DNA of 64,000 nucleotides, from contig NC_133653.1 in assembly GCF_009905375.1 (NCBI RefSeq), positions 94,476,609 to 94,540,608 on the forward strand. The letters run 5' to 3'. The notes under the pieces were generated by a model. The model did no database searches, was not told where the DNA came from, and saw only the letters and a program-made list of their open reading frames with translations. Position numbers and translations under genes: made by a program. The DNA comes from Apium graveolens (Eukaryota; Streptophyta; Magnoliopsida; Apiales; Apiaceae). Positions 32,658 through 44,747 of the stretch are shown piece after piece; positions within the stretch are counted from its first letter, which is position 1, and the number at the start of each line of letters is the position of its first letter.

Positions 32658-35600
32658 GGAAACAGGAAAAATATCCTAGTTCTGGACAGTGGATGTTCAG
32701 GACATATGACTGGAAATAAAGCCCTGCTATCAGACTTTGTGGAGAAAGTTGTCCCAAGTGTTTCTTATGGAGATGGAAACATGGGAAAAACTTTGGGATA
32801 TGGCAATATCAATCTGGGGAATGTCATCATTGAAAAAGTAGCTCTGGTCTCAGGACTTAAACACAATCTGCTCAGTGTTAGTCAAATCTGTGACAGAGGT
32901 TATCATGTGGATTTTTTTGAAGAACACTGTGAAGTTGTAAGCAAATCTACAAGCAAAGTTGTTTTGAAAGGATACAGGCATGGTAACATTTATGAAGCCA
33001 AGCTTTCAACAAATACTGATGGTTCTGCAATATGTCTGTTAAGTAGAGCATCAATTGAAGAAAGCTGGAATTGGCACAAGAAACTCTCTCATTTAAATTT
33101 CAACAATATAAATGAACTAGTCAAGAAAGATCTTGTGAGAGGTTTGCCAAAATAAATATTTACTCCTGATGGTCTTTGTGATTCCTGTCAAAAGGCAAAA
33201 CAAAGAAAATTTCCATTCAAGAGCAAGACTGAATCTTCAATTCTTGAGCCTTATCACCTACTACATGTTGTTCTATTTGGTCCAGTGAATGTCATGTCTA
33301 TTGCAAAGAAGAAATATGCTATGGTCATAGTGGATGAGTTCACCGGATACACATGGGTGTATTTCTTGCACACAAAAAGTGAAACTGTATCTATTTTGAT
33401 TGATCATGTCAAGCAACTGGATAAATTGGTCAAAGATTCTGTGAAGATCATAAGAAGTGATAATGGCACTGAGTTCAAGAATTTGATCATGGAAGAGTTC
33501 TGCAAAGACCATGGAATAAAGCAGGAATTTTATGCTCCTCGTACTCCACAACAAAATGGAGTTGTTGAAAGAAAGAATAGAACTCTTATTGAAGCTGCAC
33601 GAACTATGCTTGATAAAGCAAAGTTGCCAACCTACTTTTGGGCTGAAGCTGTGCAGACTGCTTGTTTTACTCAGAATGCAACACTCATTAACAAGCATGG
33701 AAAAACACCATATGATATGGTGATGCAAGTGTTTTGTTCTTAAGACTCATCCTGAACAGCTATCCAAATTTGATATAAAAGTCGATGAAGGAATTTTTGT
33801 TGGATATCCACTTTCCACAAAAGCCTTCAGAGTCTACAATTTAAGAACAAGGGTTGTCATGGAATCTATCAATGTCTCTTTTGATGATAAGAAGATTACA
33901 GGACTTGAAGATTTCAATGATCATGATCAGCTGAGATTTGAGAATGAAGTTTTAAATTCTGATACTGTAAATCCTGACAGTCTGAATCCTGATACTGCAA
34001 ACTCTGATGGATTGAACTCTGATGTTATTGAAACTGTAGTGACTACGCCAAAGGAAGATACACCTATGCAGAGGGAGCATACTGAAGATACAACCACATC
34101 TCAAGAAGCATCAGAACCTACAACAGGCTCTTCAAGTTCTGATTCATCAAGTTCTGATGGGCCAAGTTCTGATAATTTTGGAAACTCAAATTCTGAAGGA
34201 TCCAACTCAGAGAGCATAATTTCAGGGGGAGCATCAGAAAATGTTGATGAAAACAGCATGGATCACGGAGGAGCATCCAGTTCTAGAGAAAATCTTCCAT
34301 CTGCAAGGAAGTGGACTAAAGCACATACACCTGACTTAATTATTGGAAATCCTAATACAGGTGTCATAACTAGAACAGCTATATCAAATAAATGTCTTTA
34401 TCACTCTTTTCTCTTTCAGACTGAACCAAAAAAAGTGGAAGAAGCTCTTCAAGATGCTGATTGGGTGCAAGCAATGCAGGAAGAGTTAAATGAATTTGAA
34501 AGAAATAAAGTCTGGACCCTAGTGCCAAGACCAAAGAACAGATCTGTTGTTGGTACAAAGTGGGTGTTCAGAAACAAAACTGATAGTGATGGCATAATTA
34601 CAAGGAATAAAGCAAGGCTGGTTGCAAAAGGATATTCTCAGCAGGAGGGAATTGATTATGATGAAACATTTGCACCAGTTGCTAGATTGGAAGCCATAAG
34701 GATATTTTTGGCTTATGCTGCTCACAAAAAGCTTACAGTCTTTCAAATGGATGTGAAAAGTGCTTTTCTCAATGGAGAATTGGAAGAGGAAGTATATGTT
34801 GAACAACCTCCAGGTTTTGTAGATGTAAAATTTCCTAATCATGTCTACAGACTTGACAAAGCACTTTATGGACTTAAGCAAGCTCCAAGAGCATGGTATG
34901 AGACACTAGCTCAGTTTCTTCTGGAAAGTGGATTTAACAGAGGGACTATTGGCAAAACATTGTTTTATCTCAACCATGGAAAGGACTTACTTTTGGTGCA
35001 GATATATGTTGATGATATAATTTTTGGTTCTACAAATGACAGACTTTGTAAAAAGTTTGCCAAGCTGATGCAGTCAAGATATCAAATGAGCATGATGGGA
35101 GAACTCAGCTATTTTCTGGGCCTTCATTTCAAGCAGAATGAAGAAGGAACTTTTATTTGTCAATCTAAGTACACCAAAAATTTGTTGAAGAAATTTGGAA
35201 TGCAAGATTATTCAAGTGCATCCACTCCTATGGCCACTGCAAAAAAAATTGGATAAGGATACTGGTACATCAGTAGATATTACTGATTATAGAGGTATGA
35301 TTGGCTCATTACTTTATCTAACTGCAAGTAGACCTGATATCATGTATGCTACCTGTCTTTGTGCAAGATTTCAAGCAGATCCAAGAGAGCCTCACTTAAC
35401 AGCTGTGAAAAGAATTTTCAAGTACCTTAAGGGTACAGCTGACCTAGGATTGTGGTATCCTAGAGAATCAGACTTTAAGCTAATAAGTTACTCAGATGCA
35501 TATTTTGCAGGATGCAAAATTGACAGGAAAAGCACAAGTGGAAGCTACCAATTTCTTGGAGGCAGATTAGTTTCTTGGTTTAACAAGAAACAGAAGTCAA

Positions 35601-35962
35601 TTTCCACATCAACTGCAGAAGAAGAATACATTGCTGCAGGAAGCTGTTGTGCACAAATTCTTTGGATGAAGAATCAGTTACTGGATTATGGGTTAACATA
35701 TTCTAAAATCCCTATTTACTATGATAATCAAAGTGCTATTGCTATGACAGGTAATCCAGTTCAACACTCAATGACAAAGCACATAAGTATTAGGTACCAC
35801 TTCATAAGGGAACATGTGGATGAAGGTATAGTGGAATTGCATTTTGTTCCCACAGATCAACAACTAGCAGATATCTTCACAAAACCACTGTGTGAAGCTA
35901 CTTTTACAAGCTTGGTAAATGAACTTGGAATGGTTTCATGTTCTTTCTCTAAATCTGCTTAG
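32658..35962 (+). pseudogene. pol: Element C pol (PR-IN-RT-RNaseH), few lesions
   Basis: Protease LDSGCSGHMTGN is near 32690. The pre-integrase motif is WHKKLSHLNF (about 33073). The integrase shows VIVDEFTGYTW, SDNGTEF and [10 protein letters not shown], but the first catalytic Asp region reads LLHVVLFGPV instead of [10 protein letters not shown], so that Asp is lost. RT has [11 protein letters not shown] (about 35005), and RNase H has STAEEEYIAAG. Lesions are a TAA at 33153, a deletion with frameshift near 33720 that removes about 20 codons of integrase, and an extra A in an A-run near 35245. The end is at TAG 35962. The order is standard copia. Confidence 0.93.
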
Positions 35963-37289
35963 TTTATGTTCTGATACATCAGACTTTATGATCAGTATTT
36001 ATAGATATTACTATCTTTGTGTATTCTGTGCTTAAATTGAAATTTGCTTAAGTGCTGATTGTTGTCTGATGTGAATTTCTAAACTCTAATAGTGATATGC
36101 ATGTTTCTGTGACTATTCAATCCAATGAGGATAATTGTGCTAGATGTTGACCTAGTAATCTTTAATATACTAAAGATCCCATGTATGAAGTAATTGTTTA
36201 TGTGGAAATCTTTTAACACAAGCAAATTCTGATATTGAGCTTAGTTAAAGTTTACTTTGTGTATCTTATTACTAAGTCCAAAACTAGAATAGTGCTTCTT
36301 ATCTGTTAAGTTCTGATGTTGGTAAATCTGATGGATGTACTAAGTGCTGATAAGCCTCACTTATCAAAAGAAAAAGAAAAGAAAAGAAAAGAAAAATCAG
36401 GTACTCCTTTGAGATCTAGAGTAAAAATATGGAAGGGAAGACCCAAGTGCATTGCTAGTATTAAGTTATATGCATTAGAAAAGCATAAATTTTGATAAGC
36501 AGTCGTGACTCACTTACACTGAGAAGCCACTGTAAAATGGAATTTTAAAAGATGCATAAAATGAGAACAAAACAGTTGAGGTGGACTCATTTATGAATTC
36601 ATTCTATAGTAGATTTCAGAATAATGACAGATTTTGAGCAAAGTTCTTAGTTATGCCTTATTTATAAGATGTACTAAAGTGAATCAGACTTTAATCTCTA
36701 TCTAGTATTTAGCTTCAATCACACACTTACACTCCATATGAATGATGAAATTAACTGTGGTGGTCAATGTTGTGTTGGATAAACAGTTCAAGTGTCAGTT
36801 GCACAAATTCTGAGGACAAGTTATGATGGAAATTCTGATGACTAAGTTCTAAAAAAACGAAATCAGTATTTGTGTGAAGAATTATAGAAATAGACATTCA
36901 CTTTTAGAGTTAAGGAGCCATGTTCTGATGACTATTAAGTTCTGATATAAGTCTAAGTTCTGATATTAAATTCTGATTCTTTACTTCACTTATTTGTGGT
37001 TAAATCAGAAACAGTCATATTTAAAATCAGAATATGTTTGGGTGAGATATAAACAGTCAAAATAATTTGGGTTAGTGGTACTCGTATATGCACAGTAATT
37101 TTTACTTGTTTCGTGTGCTCATTAACTCCTGTTTTAAGCTTCTAATGGCTGTCATAATTACTCATCAGTCTAGGGAGACGAGGCTTTACTTCTTTTCATT
37201 TTACATTCCCTGCAATCCTTGGTCTTCCCTTGTCTATATAACTGACCGATAATCCTTCAGTAAAAATCAATTCTTTCTTCTCTCAAACA
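35963..37289 (+). promoter_or_regulatory. Spacer between C pol and ORF2
   Basis: This 1.3-kb stretch has no coding region. The word AAGTTCTGAT/TTCTGATG recurs many times (for example near 35968, 36308, 36831 and 36921-36975). An (AAAAG)n-like run lies at 36367-36394. The end resembles a core promoter: TATATAA at 37235-37241, 55 bases before ATG 37290, with a TTCTTTCTTCTCTC leader. Confidence 0.5.
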
Positions 37290-37529
37290 ATGACTCCGTT
37301 TGGTTGGTTTTACTGCTATGGCTCAGACAAGGTGACTATTTGGAACAATGGAGTTCCAACTCATTATCCTATCAACAACATTCCTTCTAATCTCTGGATT
37401 CAATTTCCAGAAATCATTAAAAATGATTTGTTGACTGTTCAACGAGATTTTCATCTCCGTTCTCTTCGTCAGCAGGAGAGAATCATTCGTCTTGCTATTC
37501 TTTTTATTGAAGATAGGAAGAAGAATTAA
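37290..37529 (+). CDS. Element C accessory ORF2, 79 codons
   Basis: The ORF is intact from ACAATGACT to TAA. The product starts MTPFGWFYCYGSDKVTIWN, has a central PSNLWIQFPEIIKNDLL and ends with a basic helix containing LRQQERIIRLAILF. The QERII-L-A core and the preceding hydrophobic/acidic block match element B ORF2, which is longer. No membrane segment is evident. It sits behind its own TATA-like box. The function is unknown. Confidence 0.55.
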   Translation: MTPFGWFYCYGSDKVTIWNNGVPTHYPINNIPSNLWIQFPEIIKNDLLTVQRDFHLRSLRQQERIIRLAILFIEDRKKN

Positions 37530-38187
37530 TTGTTATCCTCATGTTTCTCTTCACTGTCAGCTTTGTCAGTCTTTTAGACTAGGACTAAGGCTGTTGATGT
37601 CAGGGATTCTCGACTAGGGCAATCTTGTAATTTTCTGCATGTAATTTAAGTTTCATGAAATGTATTCGTTTGATATATTAATGAAATTTTACTTTATTGC
37701 AAGATTTTGCCTCTGAGTCGTTTCATATTCTGATGACCCTTTATATTCTGATAATAATCAAGTTGTGTTGCTCACGTGGTAGTGTTTATTTGATTGGTTT
37801 ATTTTTGGTTATTCTTAAATGGGATTATTTTATCAGAATAATTATTTAAATGGGATTACTTGATTAATGGGATTACTTGGTTAGTGGGACGGTTTTTCTC
37901 CTTGAAAAACTGCATGTGATAAGTAATGATTACTGAATACCCGTGCCCATTAATTATTTTTTACTGCTGCATGCCTGACAGGTGTCCAAAGACCTTTCAT
38001 ATTCGTCTCAACGGTTATCTTTTACCATGTATAATTAAAAGAGAGAAAAGATTGTAAAATCTTTTATTCACTTTTATACTCTATCTCTCTCTTTTTACTT
38101 TTATACTCTCACTATTTTCTGACGATTTATCACACAGGCATTTTCTCGAACACCTTTCAGTCACTCAAATTTTTTACTGATTTCTCA
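37530..38187 (+). promoter_or_regulatory. Spacer and promoter-like region before C ORF3
   Basis: The spacer is 658 bases long. TTCTGATG words occur early. Repeats of GGGATTACTTG lie near 37850-37885. A TATAATTA sequence is at 38030, then TCTATCTCTCTCTTTTTAC pyrimidine tracts, then TCTCAATGGCA at 38188. The TATA assignment is weaker than for A ORF3. Confidence 0.4.
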
Positions 38188-41100
38188 ATGGCACCTAAAG
38201 ATATTATCTTCAATGGAGCAAAGTTTGTTCCTAATAACTATGCTGCCATTCTTTCCACGCAAGAAGCTCCGTCAGAACTTCATTTTGTTCAGGACTTCTT
38301 AACTAATAGTGAAATCGGATACGCTTTGACTCAACCATCAAGTTTTTCTGGATCACAAGTGCTGACATTCTGGAGAACAGGGGTTTATGATGATGGTGGT
38401 AAGCGTGGATCTCGTAGTATTGTTTTTACAGCAAATGAGGAGGATTATGTTGTTACTCCGACAGTGGTTCGCAGGGCTCTCCATTTACCAGAAAATGTTC
38501 AATTTAGTGCTGTTGTTGAGGAACCACTGCTTCAGGAAATGATGGCTGATTTGGGCTATGAAGAAAGTTTAGCAAAAATGGTTCAACTCAAACGTGCACA
38601 CATGCGCCGAGAATGGAGCTTTTTCTTTGACTGCATCACAAAGGCATTTGGTAACAAATGTACAAATTTTGATGCCATTACAATCTTGTCTCAACAAATT
38701 GGGTATGCTCATCTCCATCAGTCTCATTTTGATTTTGCTAGAACTGTACTATGCTTTATTGGTGATAGAATGAAAGAGGATAGGAATATTGTCTATTTTA
38801 CTAGATTCTGTCAATTAATTTATAGTCACTGTACAAAAGATGAACCTATCTTAGCCAGTGACCTGTTAGAATCCTTTAAGCTAGCCAAAAGGGCTTTTAC
38901 TGATTTACTGAATCTGATAACAAAAAGGCAATTTTGAGACCTCTTAGAATTCCCTTAGTTGTCAAACAAGCCCTGGTAAATGCTGATGTTGCCAAATACT
39001 CTGTAATTTATCCTGATGTACCACAACCACAACATCAACCACAACCTCAGCCACAACTTCAACCACAACCATCAGAACCTACTTCTATCCCTCCTCAAAC
39101 ACAAATATCAGAATATGCTCATTATCCATCAGCACATACTACAGTGTAGCCTTCTTCTGCTAGAGCAACAGCATCAAGATCTAAGAAAGTTTCACAGCAG
39201 AAAAGAAGGAGGATCATCTTGAGAGATGAATCAGATGATGAGGCACAGGTTCAACCTACATAACCTGTTGTTCCTGCAGCTGAGAAAGTCTCATCTCAGA
39301 AAGATACAGAGACTGGGAGGCCTAGGTCCCTGAAAAGGCCTAGAACAATTCATTCTGATGATGCAGCTCCTACAGTCTTTTCAAAAGCAAAAAGATTTAA
39401 AACATTAGCAAAAAGGCCTGCAAATTCTGGTAAAGGAATGGAAGCAGCAGCTAAGGAAGGGGGTCAGGAATCTCTGATCTCACAAGACCCTGTTGAAGCT
39501 CACAATTCTCCAAGTGTTGATCCAGACCTTCATGCAACTCATCACTCTCCACTTCATAAGCCAGAAACAACTCATATTCCCACACCTCCAGTATCTCCAG
39601 TACATGCTGATAACCAGGGGCCAAGTGATGAAATTGACATCCATAACTTGAAAGTGCCTCAGGTTATGCATCTGGAAGCTCCACCAACTACACAACTTTC
39701 TCAGCACACTCCTCCAGCCACTCCAGTGCTAAATTCTGATGATCATGGAGATGGATCTCCAATTTCTTCTCATACAGTCATTTTATCAGCAGATGATGAT
39801 AGTGAAGATTCTGCCACTTCTGTTGCTCTGCCTGCTGCAAACTCTGATGAAGCTGATGTTAATGTAGATGCTGATGCAGCTGGTCCATCTGGACATGCTT
39901 CTCTACCACCAGCTTCTAAGGTTTCTTTTATCAAGAAGTTTGTAAAAAGGGCTCCTCCAGTTCCTTGGAGTGAGACTCAAAGAGGGCAAGAGTGGATCAA
40001 AGACTGGAATAATATTGAATTTGTCCCTAATGCAGCTATTCTTTCTGAACATCTGAAAAAATCTGGTGAGATGTTTGCCAATGATGATTTCAAGACACAT
40101 CTTAGAGTTACAGCATTGAGTACAAGGCACCTTCAAGGTCAACACTCGGCAACTCACGACCAGCTGGAAAAAATTCGAAATAAATTGCAAGAGGATGCGG
40201 AAAAGATCAAAGTAGAGAAGCAGAAGTTTTTCAAGCCTAACTTTGACCGTTTAGCAAATATTAAAAAGTCTCAAGACAAGCAGCAAGCTCAAATTTCTGA
40301 TCTTTTACAAAATCAAGCGGCTCAACAAGTTCAGCTCAATGAACTTCAAAATTCTGTGGAATTGCTTGTCTCCCTGCTTCTTCCTGATGATGCCAAAAAG
40401 GTGAAGAAAGTAATTAAGTCTAAATGCAAGTCTACTAAATCACAGAAAGAAAAAGATGATGAAAATGAAGATCAGGGAAACTCTGAAAAGGCTGGAGGTC
40501 AAAGAAAAAGCAAAGGCTCTTTATTACAGAAAGACAGAACTACAAGTCAAAGGCTAAGTTCTGATGCTGGCAAGAAATCAAGCTCAGGTAAACAAGTTCT
40601 AGTCAATCCTGAAGATCTTGATGAAGAGATCTCAAAGAAGCTGTTTCTTAAAGAAAATCCAGGGATGGATCTTGAAATGCTGGAAGAAGAAGAAGCTAGA
40701 CTGAAAGCTGTAATTGATAAGTCACAATCTAAGTTTAAAGCTTCTGCAACAGCAAAGAAACCTCCACAGGCTAAAGGCATTGTGATTAAAGAAAGAACAA
40801 GTGTTGAGGCATCTAAAGCCAAATCACAAGTGGAGTATGATCCAAAGTTTAAGGGCAAAGGTAAAGTTGATGAACCTGTAAGGGTTTACATGCCAACTAT
40901 GGATGGACAAATAAATGCTGATGAAGATACTGATCTGATTTTGAAGAAAAAGAAAGATTCTCAAACAACCTCTGACAGAGCTCAAGTTGTTCAAAGTCAG
41001 AAGTTAGTAAATTCAGATGCTACAAGGAAGCAAGCAACCTCTGACACAGCTCAAGTTAGCTTGACATCAGGAGATAAGGGAATAACCTCTGATATTACTT

Positions 41101-41887
41101 ATGTTAAACCTTCAACTACTCTACCAGGATTCACCCAAGCTAAACAATCTGCTCAAACTCTGAAGAGTACATCAAGAGGTTTTCAGAGTAGATTGCTTCT
41201 AGGAAAGGAGGCAAGAGATAAAATGGTTTGGGAAATGCTGATGAAAGAAGAGTAAGCAACACAACTCTAGATCCTACATCTCTGTCTGAACCAGGAATAG
41301 GCACAACTCCTGAAAGATTAGATCAATTGGAGTCTGTACAGATGGTTTACCACTCTGTACTGAAAGAACAGGTTATGTTATATTTCATGACAGATGGGAG
41401 GGTATTCCAGATTAGGCAGGATGCTATTAACTTGAAGTACTATGAAGAATTGGAACATGTGCTATATTTGCTTCAAGTGAAGAACAAGTCTACAGATGAT
41501 GCTGCCAAATTCTTAAGGTCTAATATTAAGAGACAGAAGAAACTTTACAGGATAAAGTCTGACAGCTCATACTATCCTAAGTACAGAGCTCATGATGGAA
41601 AAATTGTTGAAATGAAGCCTAACACTGCAAAGATTGTTACTACCTTTGTGGGTTATAGTGCTGTTGAATTCAACATAGAATCAGACAAAGCCTATTATAT
41701 CAGACTTAATAAGGATATCAGAAAGGCAAAGATCAATACTCTCAGAGCTGCTATCTTTCAGATAAGTGAAGATACAACTGAGCTAAAAGAAGCCAAAAGG
41801 AGGATGTTGAATGAACTTGCATATTCTGAGAGATGTCTTTTGAAGAATTATCTCAGGATAACTCTTGATATTAAAGAGATCACATAA
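38188..41887 (+). pseudogene. Element C accessory ORF3 (REWSF-type), about 1,230 codons, broken
   Basis: The first 249 codons (MAPKDIIFNGAKF...) form a globular domain with MRREWSFFFDCITKAFGNKCTNFD, shared with A ORF3 (RKEWSFLCDVVTKVF...NFD). After a frameshift near 38930 comes a Gln/Pro repeat (about 39010-39080). Stops follow at 39147 (TAG) and 39261 (TAA), and then a 605-codon open stretch with acidic and Ser-rich parts. A coiled coil at about 40150-40380 ends in LLPDDAKK. Another shift near 41240 leads to a separate C-terminal domain (about 41290-41887). No signal peptide or transmembrane helix is seen. The spacer separating it from pol rules out simple readthrough from pol. Confidence 0.8.
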
Positions 41888-42084
41888 TGAAGCTAAGTCA
41901 GGGACTGCAACTGCTAAATTCTGAAGAACATACAGGCTAAAGCTGATATCAGACTTTAAGGATGGTAAAAGCTACAAGTATTGTAAGTTGTAGTTTCTTA
42001 GTCAAATTCTCATGTGCATTTGTACTTAATGTTTTTGACATCATCAAATATATATTGAACTTGTATGTTATGCTAATTTACAAG

Positions 42085-42095
42085 TTGGGGGAGAT
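42085..42095 (+). promoter_or_regulatory. Polypurine tract of C
   Basis: TTGGGGGAGAT directly abuts the 3' LTR TG. The same string occurs in element B at 43391. Confidence 0.9.
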
Positions 42096-42702
42096 TGTTA
42101 GATATATTTGAGATGTCATGTCTAATGTGTTTCATGTTTAGTTTTCAGATCTTAACGAACAGGAAATGTCAGTACTTACTGAAATCAGCGCTTACTGGAA
42201 GTCAGAACTTAAGGATATCAGTACTAAAATTATCAGGAGATAATTATCAGAAGATGGATATCAGAACTTAAGTGCGGGAGGACGAACAATTAAGGAAAGG
42301 CTGATTGAAAGGAAAGAAGATCAAGACTAAATAAAGAAGAGATATGCATGGAGAAGATTTCTATGGAAAATAGAAGACTTGGAAAAGAAGATATCTAATC
42401 GATATATTTTAGGATACAGAATCATATTCAATATCAATTAGAGATTATCTTGTAACTGTGTAGTATATAAACACAGACATAGGGTTTACACTATATGTGT
42501 TATCATAATCGAATTTATTATTTATTGTAACCCTAGCAGCTCTCGTGATAAATTATTCATCACTGAGAGAGGACAGTTCCATATTGTAACAGTGTTTATT
42601 GTGTTGAATAAAATCTGTTTTCTGTTACTTGTGTTCTTATATTCGATTTGATTGTGATAAACACTGTATTCAACCCCCTTCTACAGTGTGTGTGACCTAA
42701 CA
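42096..42702 (+). repeat. Element C 3' LTR
   Basis: The LTR is 607 bp, collinear with the 5' LTR without net indel and with about 14 substitutions. It is followed by the AAAAT duplication. Confidence 0.97.
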
Positions 42703-42707
42703 AAAAT
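42703..42707. repeat. Target-site duplication of C (right)
   Basis: AAAAT matches 29646-29650. Confidence 0.93.
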
Positions 42708-43390
42708 CTCACAAGGTATGAAATGCATATCTACTTTTCTGATGAAATGAGTATGATTATCCCTATATGGATCACCCCTAATCATATGATCACAGGCAAC
42801 TCTTCTCAGCTACCTCTTATTTTTGTAGGTCATACAACATTTGATCCTTTCATGTGAGGATGAGAGAAAAGATTGAGTGAAAAATAGAAAATAAGAGAGG
42901 CAGGATCCTTCCTGGAAAAAGGAGAGGTAGATGAGTGTCTGGATTTAGTAATCCTTGTGAGGAAACTCTGACTCTTAAAAGTCATGAGACTAGTGCAGTG
43001 AGAAGTAGTGAAACTACTTTAAAAGAACAGGGAGTTTAGGACTTGTGTTACTAAAAGACTTTTTCTGCAGGTCTAAGTCTCATATTCTACCTGTTGAAAT
43101 CACTATAGCTTGAAGCTACAAAAATTGTTCTAAATGGACAATGACACAAGCTTGAACAACATGCATCTAGCTGTTTCTTCCCACCTCAAGATAATGTCAA
43201 AAAGGGGGAGAATATATCTAAATGCAAAAACAGCTGTTGGATATTGGCAGCCAATAATACTCTCTTCTTGATAGGGGGATAGAAGAGTAAATATAAATGC
43301 ACTGGGAAGATTGGGAAGATTGACTTCTGCATTTAGCTAGAGTTTTGACATCATCAATCTGAACTTGTGCATAATTTCATAATGAACAAG
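42708..43390 (+). pseudogene. Degenerate accessory region of B (right of C)
   Basis: This continues 28399-29650 after removal of C. There is no long frame. A piece reading DNVKKGEN (about 43190-43212) corresponds to the DDAKK/DDNKKGEK segment in ORF3 of C and A. This is the best evidence that B also carried an ORF3. Confidence 0.45.
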
Positions 43391-43401
43391 TTGGGGGAGA
43401 T
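43391..43401 (+). promoter_or_regulatory. Polypurine tract of B (first)
   Basis: TTGGGGGAGAT is followed by TGTCATAC and is identical to C's PPT. A second similar tract (TTGGGAGAGAT followed by TGTTGTGC) lies at 43597-43607. Either could border the 3' LTR. Confidence 0.6.
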
Positions 43402-44525
43402 TGTCATACATAAGTGATGATGTCAAAGATTATTGAAGATAACATTATCATTAGTGGCCCTGGTCAAAGTGTAAATCATAGCCAAATGGACGTCTGATCT
43501 AGGGAGAATAATGAACTGTTACTTTTCATAATCTGTTAAGCTTGGGGTTAGTCTTGTTAACAGGCATGAATGTGTGTTAACCAATCTTCTCACCAATTGG
43601 GAGAGATTGTTGTGCAAGACATGCCTATATCTAAATAAGACTAAGTCATTTTTTCAACCCTAAGTAAGTTGTATTATTATCTTAATTTGTATTTTGCTTA
43701 AACATTTAAAGTCTGCAAAAATGTCAAAAGAGCATACTGGAGCCTTTCTATAAACAATATCAAGCCTAAGAATTCTATCTGGAAGAAGATCAAGAAGATC
43801 ATGCCTTAGAAGAATTATAAAGAAGCTTGGAGTTGAATAAAACTGTTTTAGGAAAAATACTCTAAGTCAAGATCTCTACAAGTCACAGATTTAGTGTTAT
43901 ACAGAAGTTATTTGAGAACTCCAGAATGGCTTATAGAGAACTCAGAAAGCTTACAGAGAAATCAGAGATATCGACAAGCAAGTCAAGAAGACATGAAGGT
44001 TGGAGATATCGACAAGTCATTTCTTCACTAGAGAACTCATAGTTATCGACAAGTCTACATTCATTAGAGAACTCTGAGTTATCGATAAGTCTAAGTCTAC
44101 TAGAGAACTCAGAGATATCGATAAGTCAAAATTCACTAGAGAACTCTAAGTTATCGACAAGAAAAAGTGAAGACATGATATTGAGAGATCTTGACAAGCT
44201 AAAGTTTCATTTGAGAACTCAGAGACCTCTATAAGTCAAATTCACTAGAGCATTAGAGATCTCGATAAGTCATTATACTTATCGAGATGTCAAGATCTCT
44301 ATGTGCCTAAATTGGAGATCTCGAGTAAAATTCTCAAAGTACAGAATCACAGACCAATTCGATATTCAAGATAAATAATCAACAAACAATCCAACCACCT
44401 GGATTGACAAGTCTACAAAAAGCAGCTTGAAGAATGTGCAAGATCAATGGTAAAGATTAACTGACAAAGGAAGATCAAAGTGAACATGGGATGCTAAAGA
44501 TATGCTAAGCCAGAAATGGAAGATC
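43402..44525 (+). repeat. Element B 3' LTR, truncated by D
   Basis: The start is at 43402 or 43608 (two PPT-TG pairs). Repeats of GAGAACTC...ATCGACAAGTC (about 43950-44340) match the word found after B pol. The sequence is cut at 44525 by D's LTR, so it cannot be compared with the 5' remnant. Confidence 0.65.
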
Positions 44526-44747
44526 TGTGACGCCCTCAATCTCGGGGTTAGGAAATGAGGACCCACACACCTTTAATCTAATAATTAAATAAGCATAAAT
44601 CCCGATTAACTACTAACAGGATCAACAGGATAAAGTATGAGACAAGATTACAACTACCAATCATAAGATATAACTTACAACCCCAAAATATTATTAAATA
44701 AACAATATCGATTCCGGCTGGGAACTGACAAATAACCCATTGTATCT

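Larger units (their letters stand above)
29651..42702 (+). mobile_element. Element C: complete SIRE-type Ty1/copia retrotransposon with accessory ORFs
   Basis: C is 13,052 bp between perfect 5-bp duplications. It has two 607-bp LTRs, PBS, gag, pol, a 1.3-kb spacer, ORF2, a 0.66-kb spacer, ORF3 and a PPT. I count about 14 differences between the LTRs (about 97.7% identity). With the commonly used plant rate of 1.3e-8 per site per year this would be roughly 0.9 million years, but that rate is assumed. Coding regions have a handful of stops and frameshifts. It lies inside element B in the same orientation. Confidence 0.97.
20807..44525 (+). mobile_element. Element B: SIRE-type Ty1/copia retrotransposon, split by C and cut by D
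   Basis: The order is a truncated 5' LTR, altered PBS, gag, pol, spacer, small ORF2, an ORF3-like remnant and the start of a 3' LTR. Element C (29651-42702) is inserted in the accessory region, and D (from 44526) is inserted in the 3' LTR. Many stops and frameshifts in gag and pol make it clearly older than C. Its own repeated word (CTCGATAAGTC and variants) appears both after pol (26780-27290) and in the 3' LTR (43950-44340), tying the two halves to one element. Confidence 0.85.
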
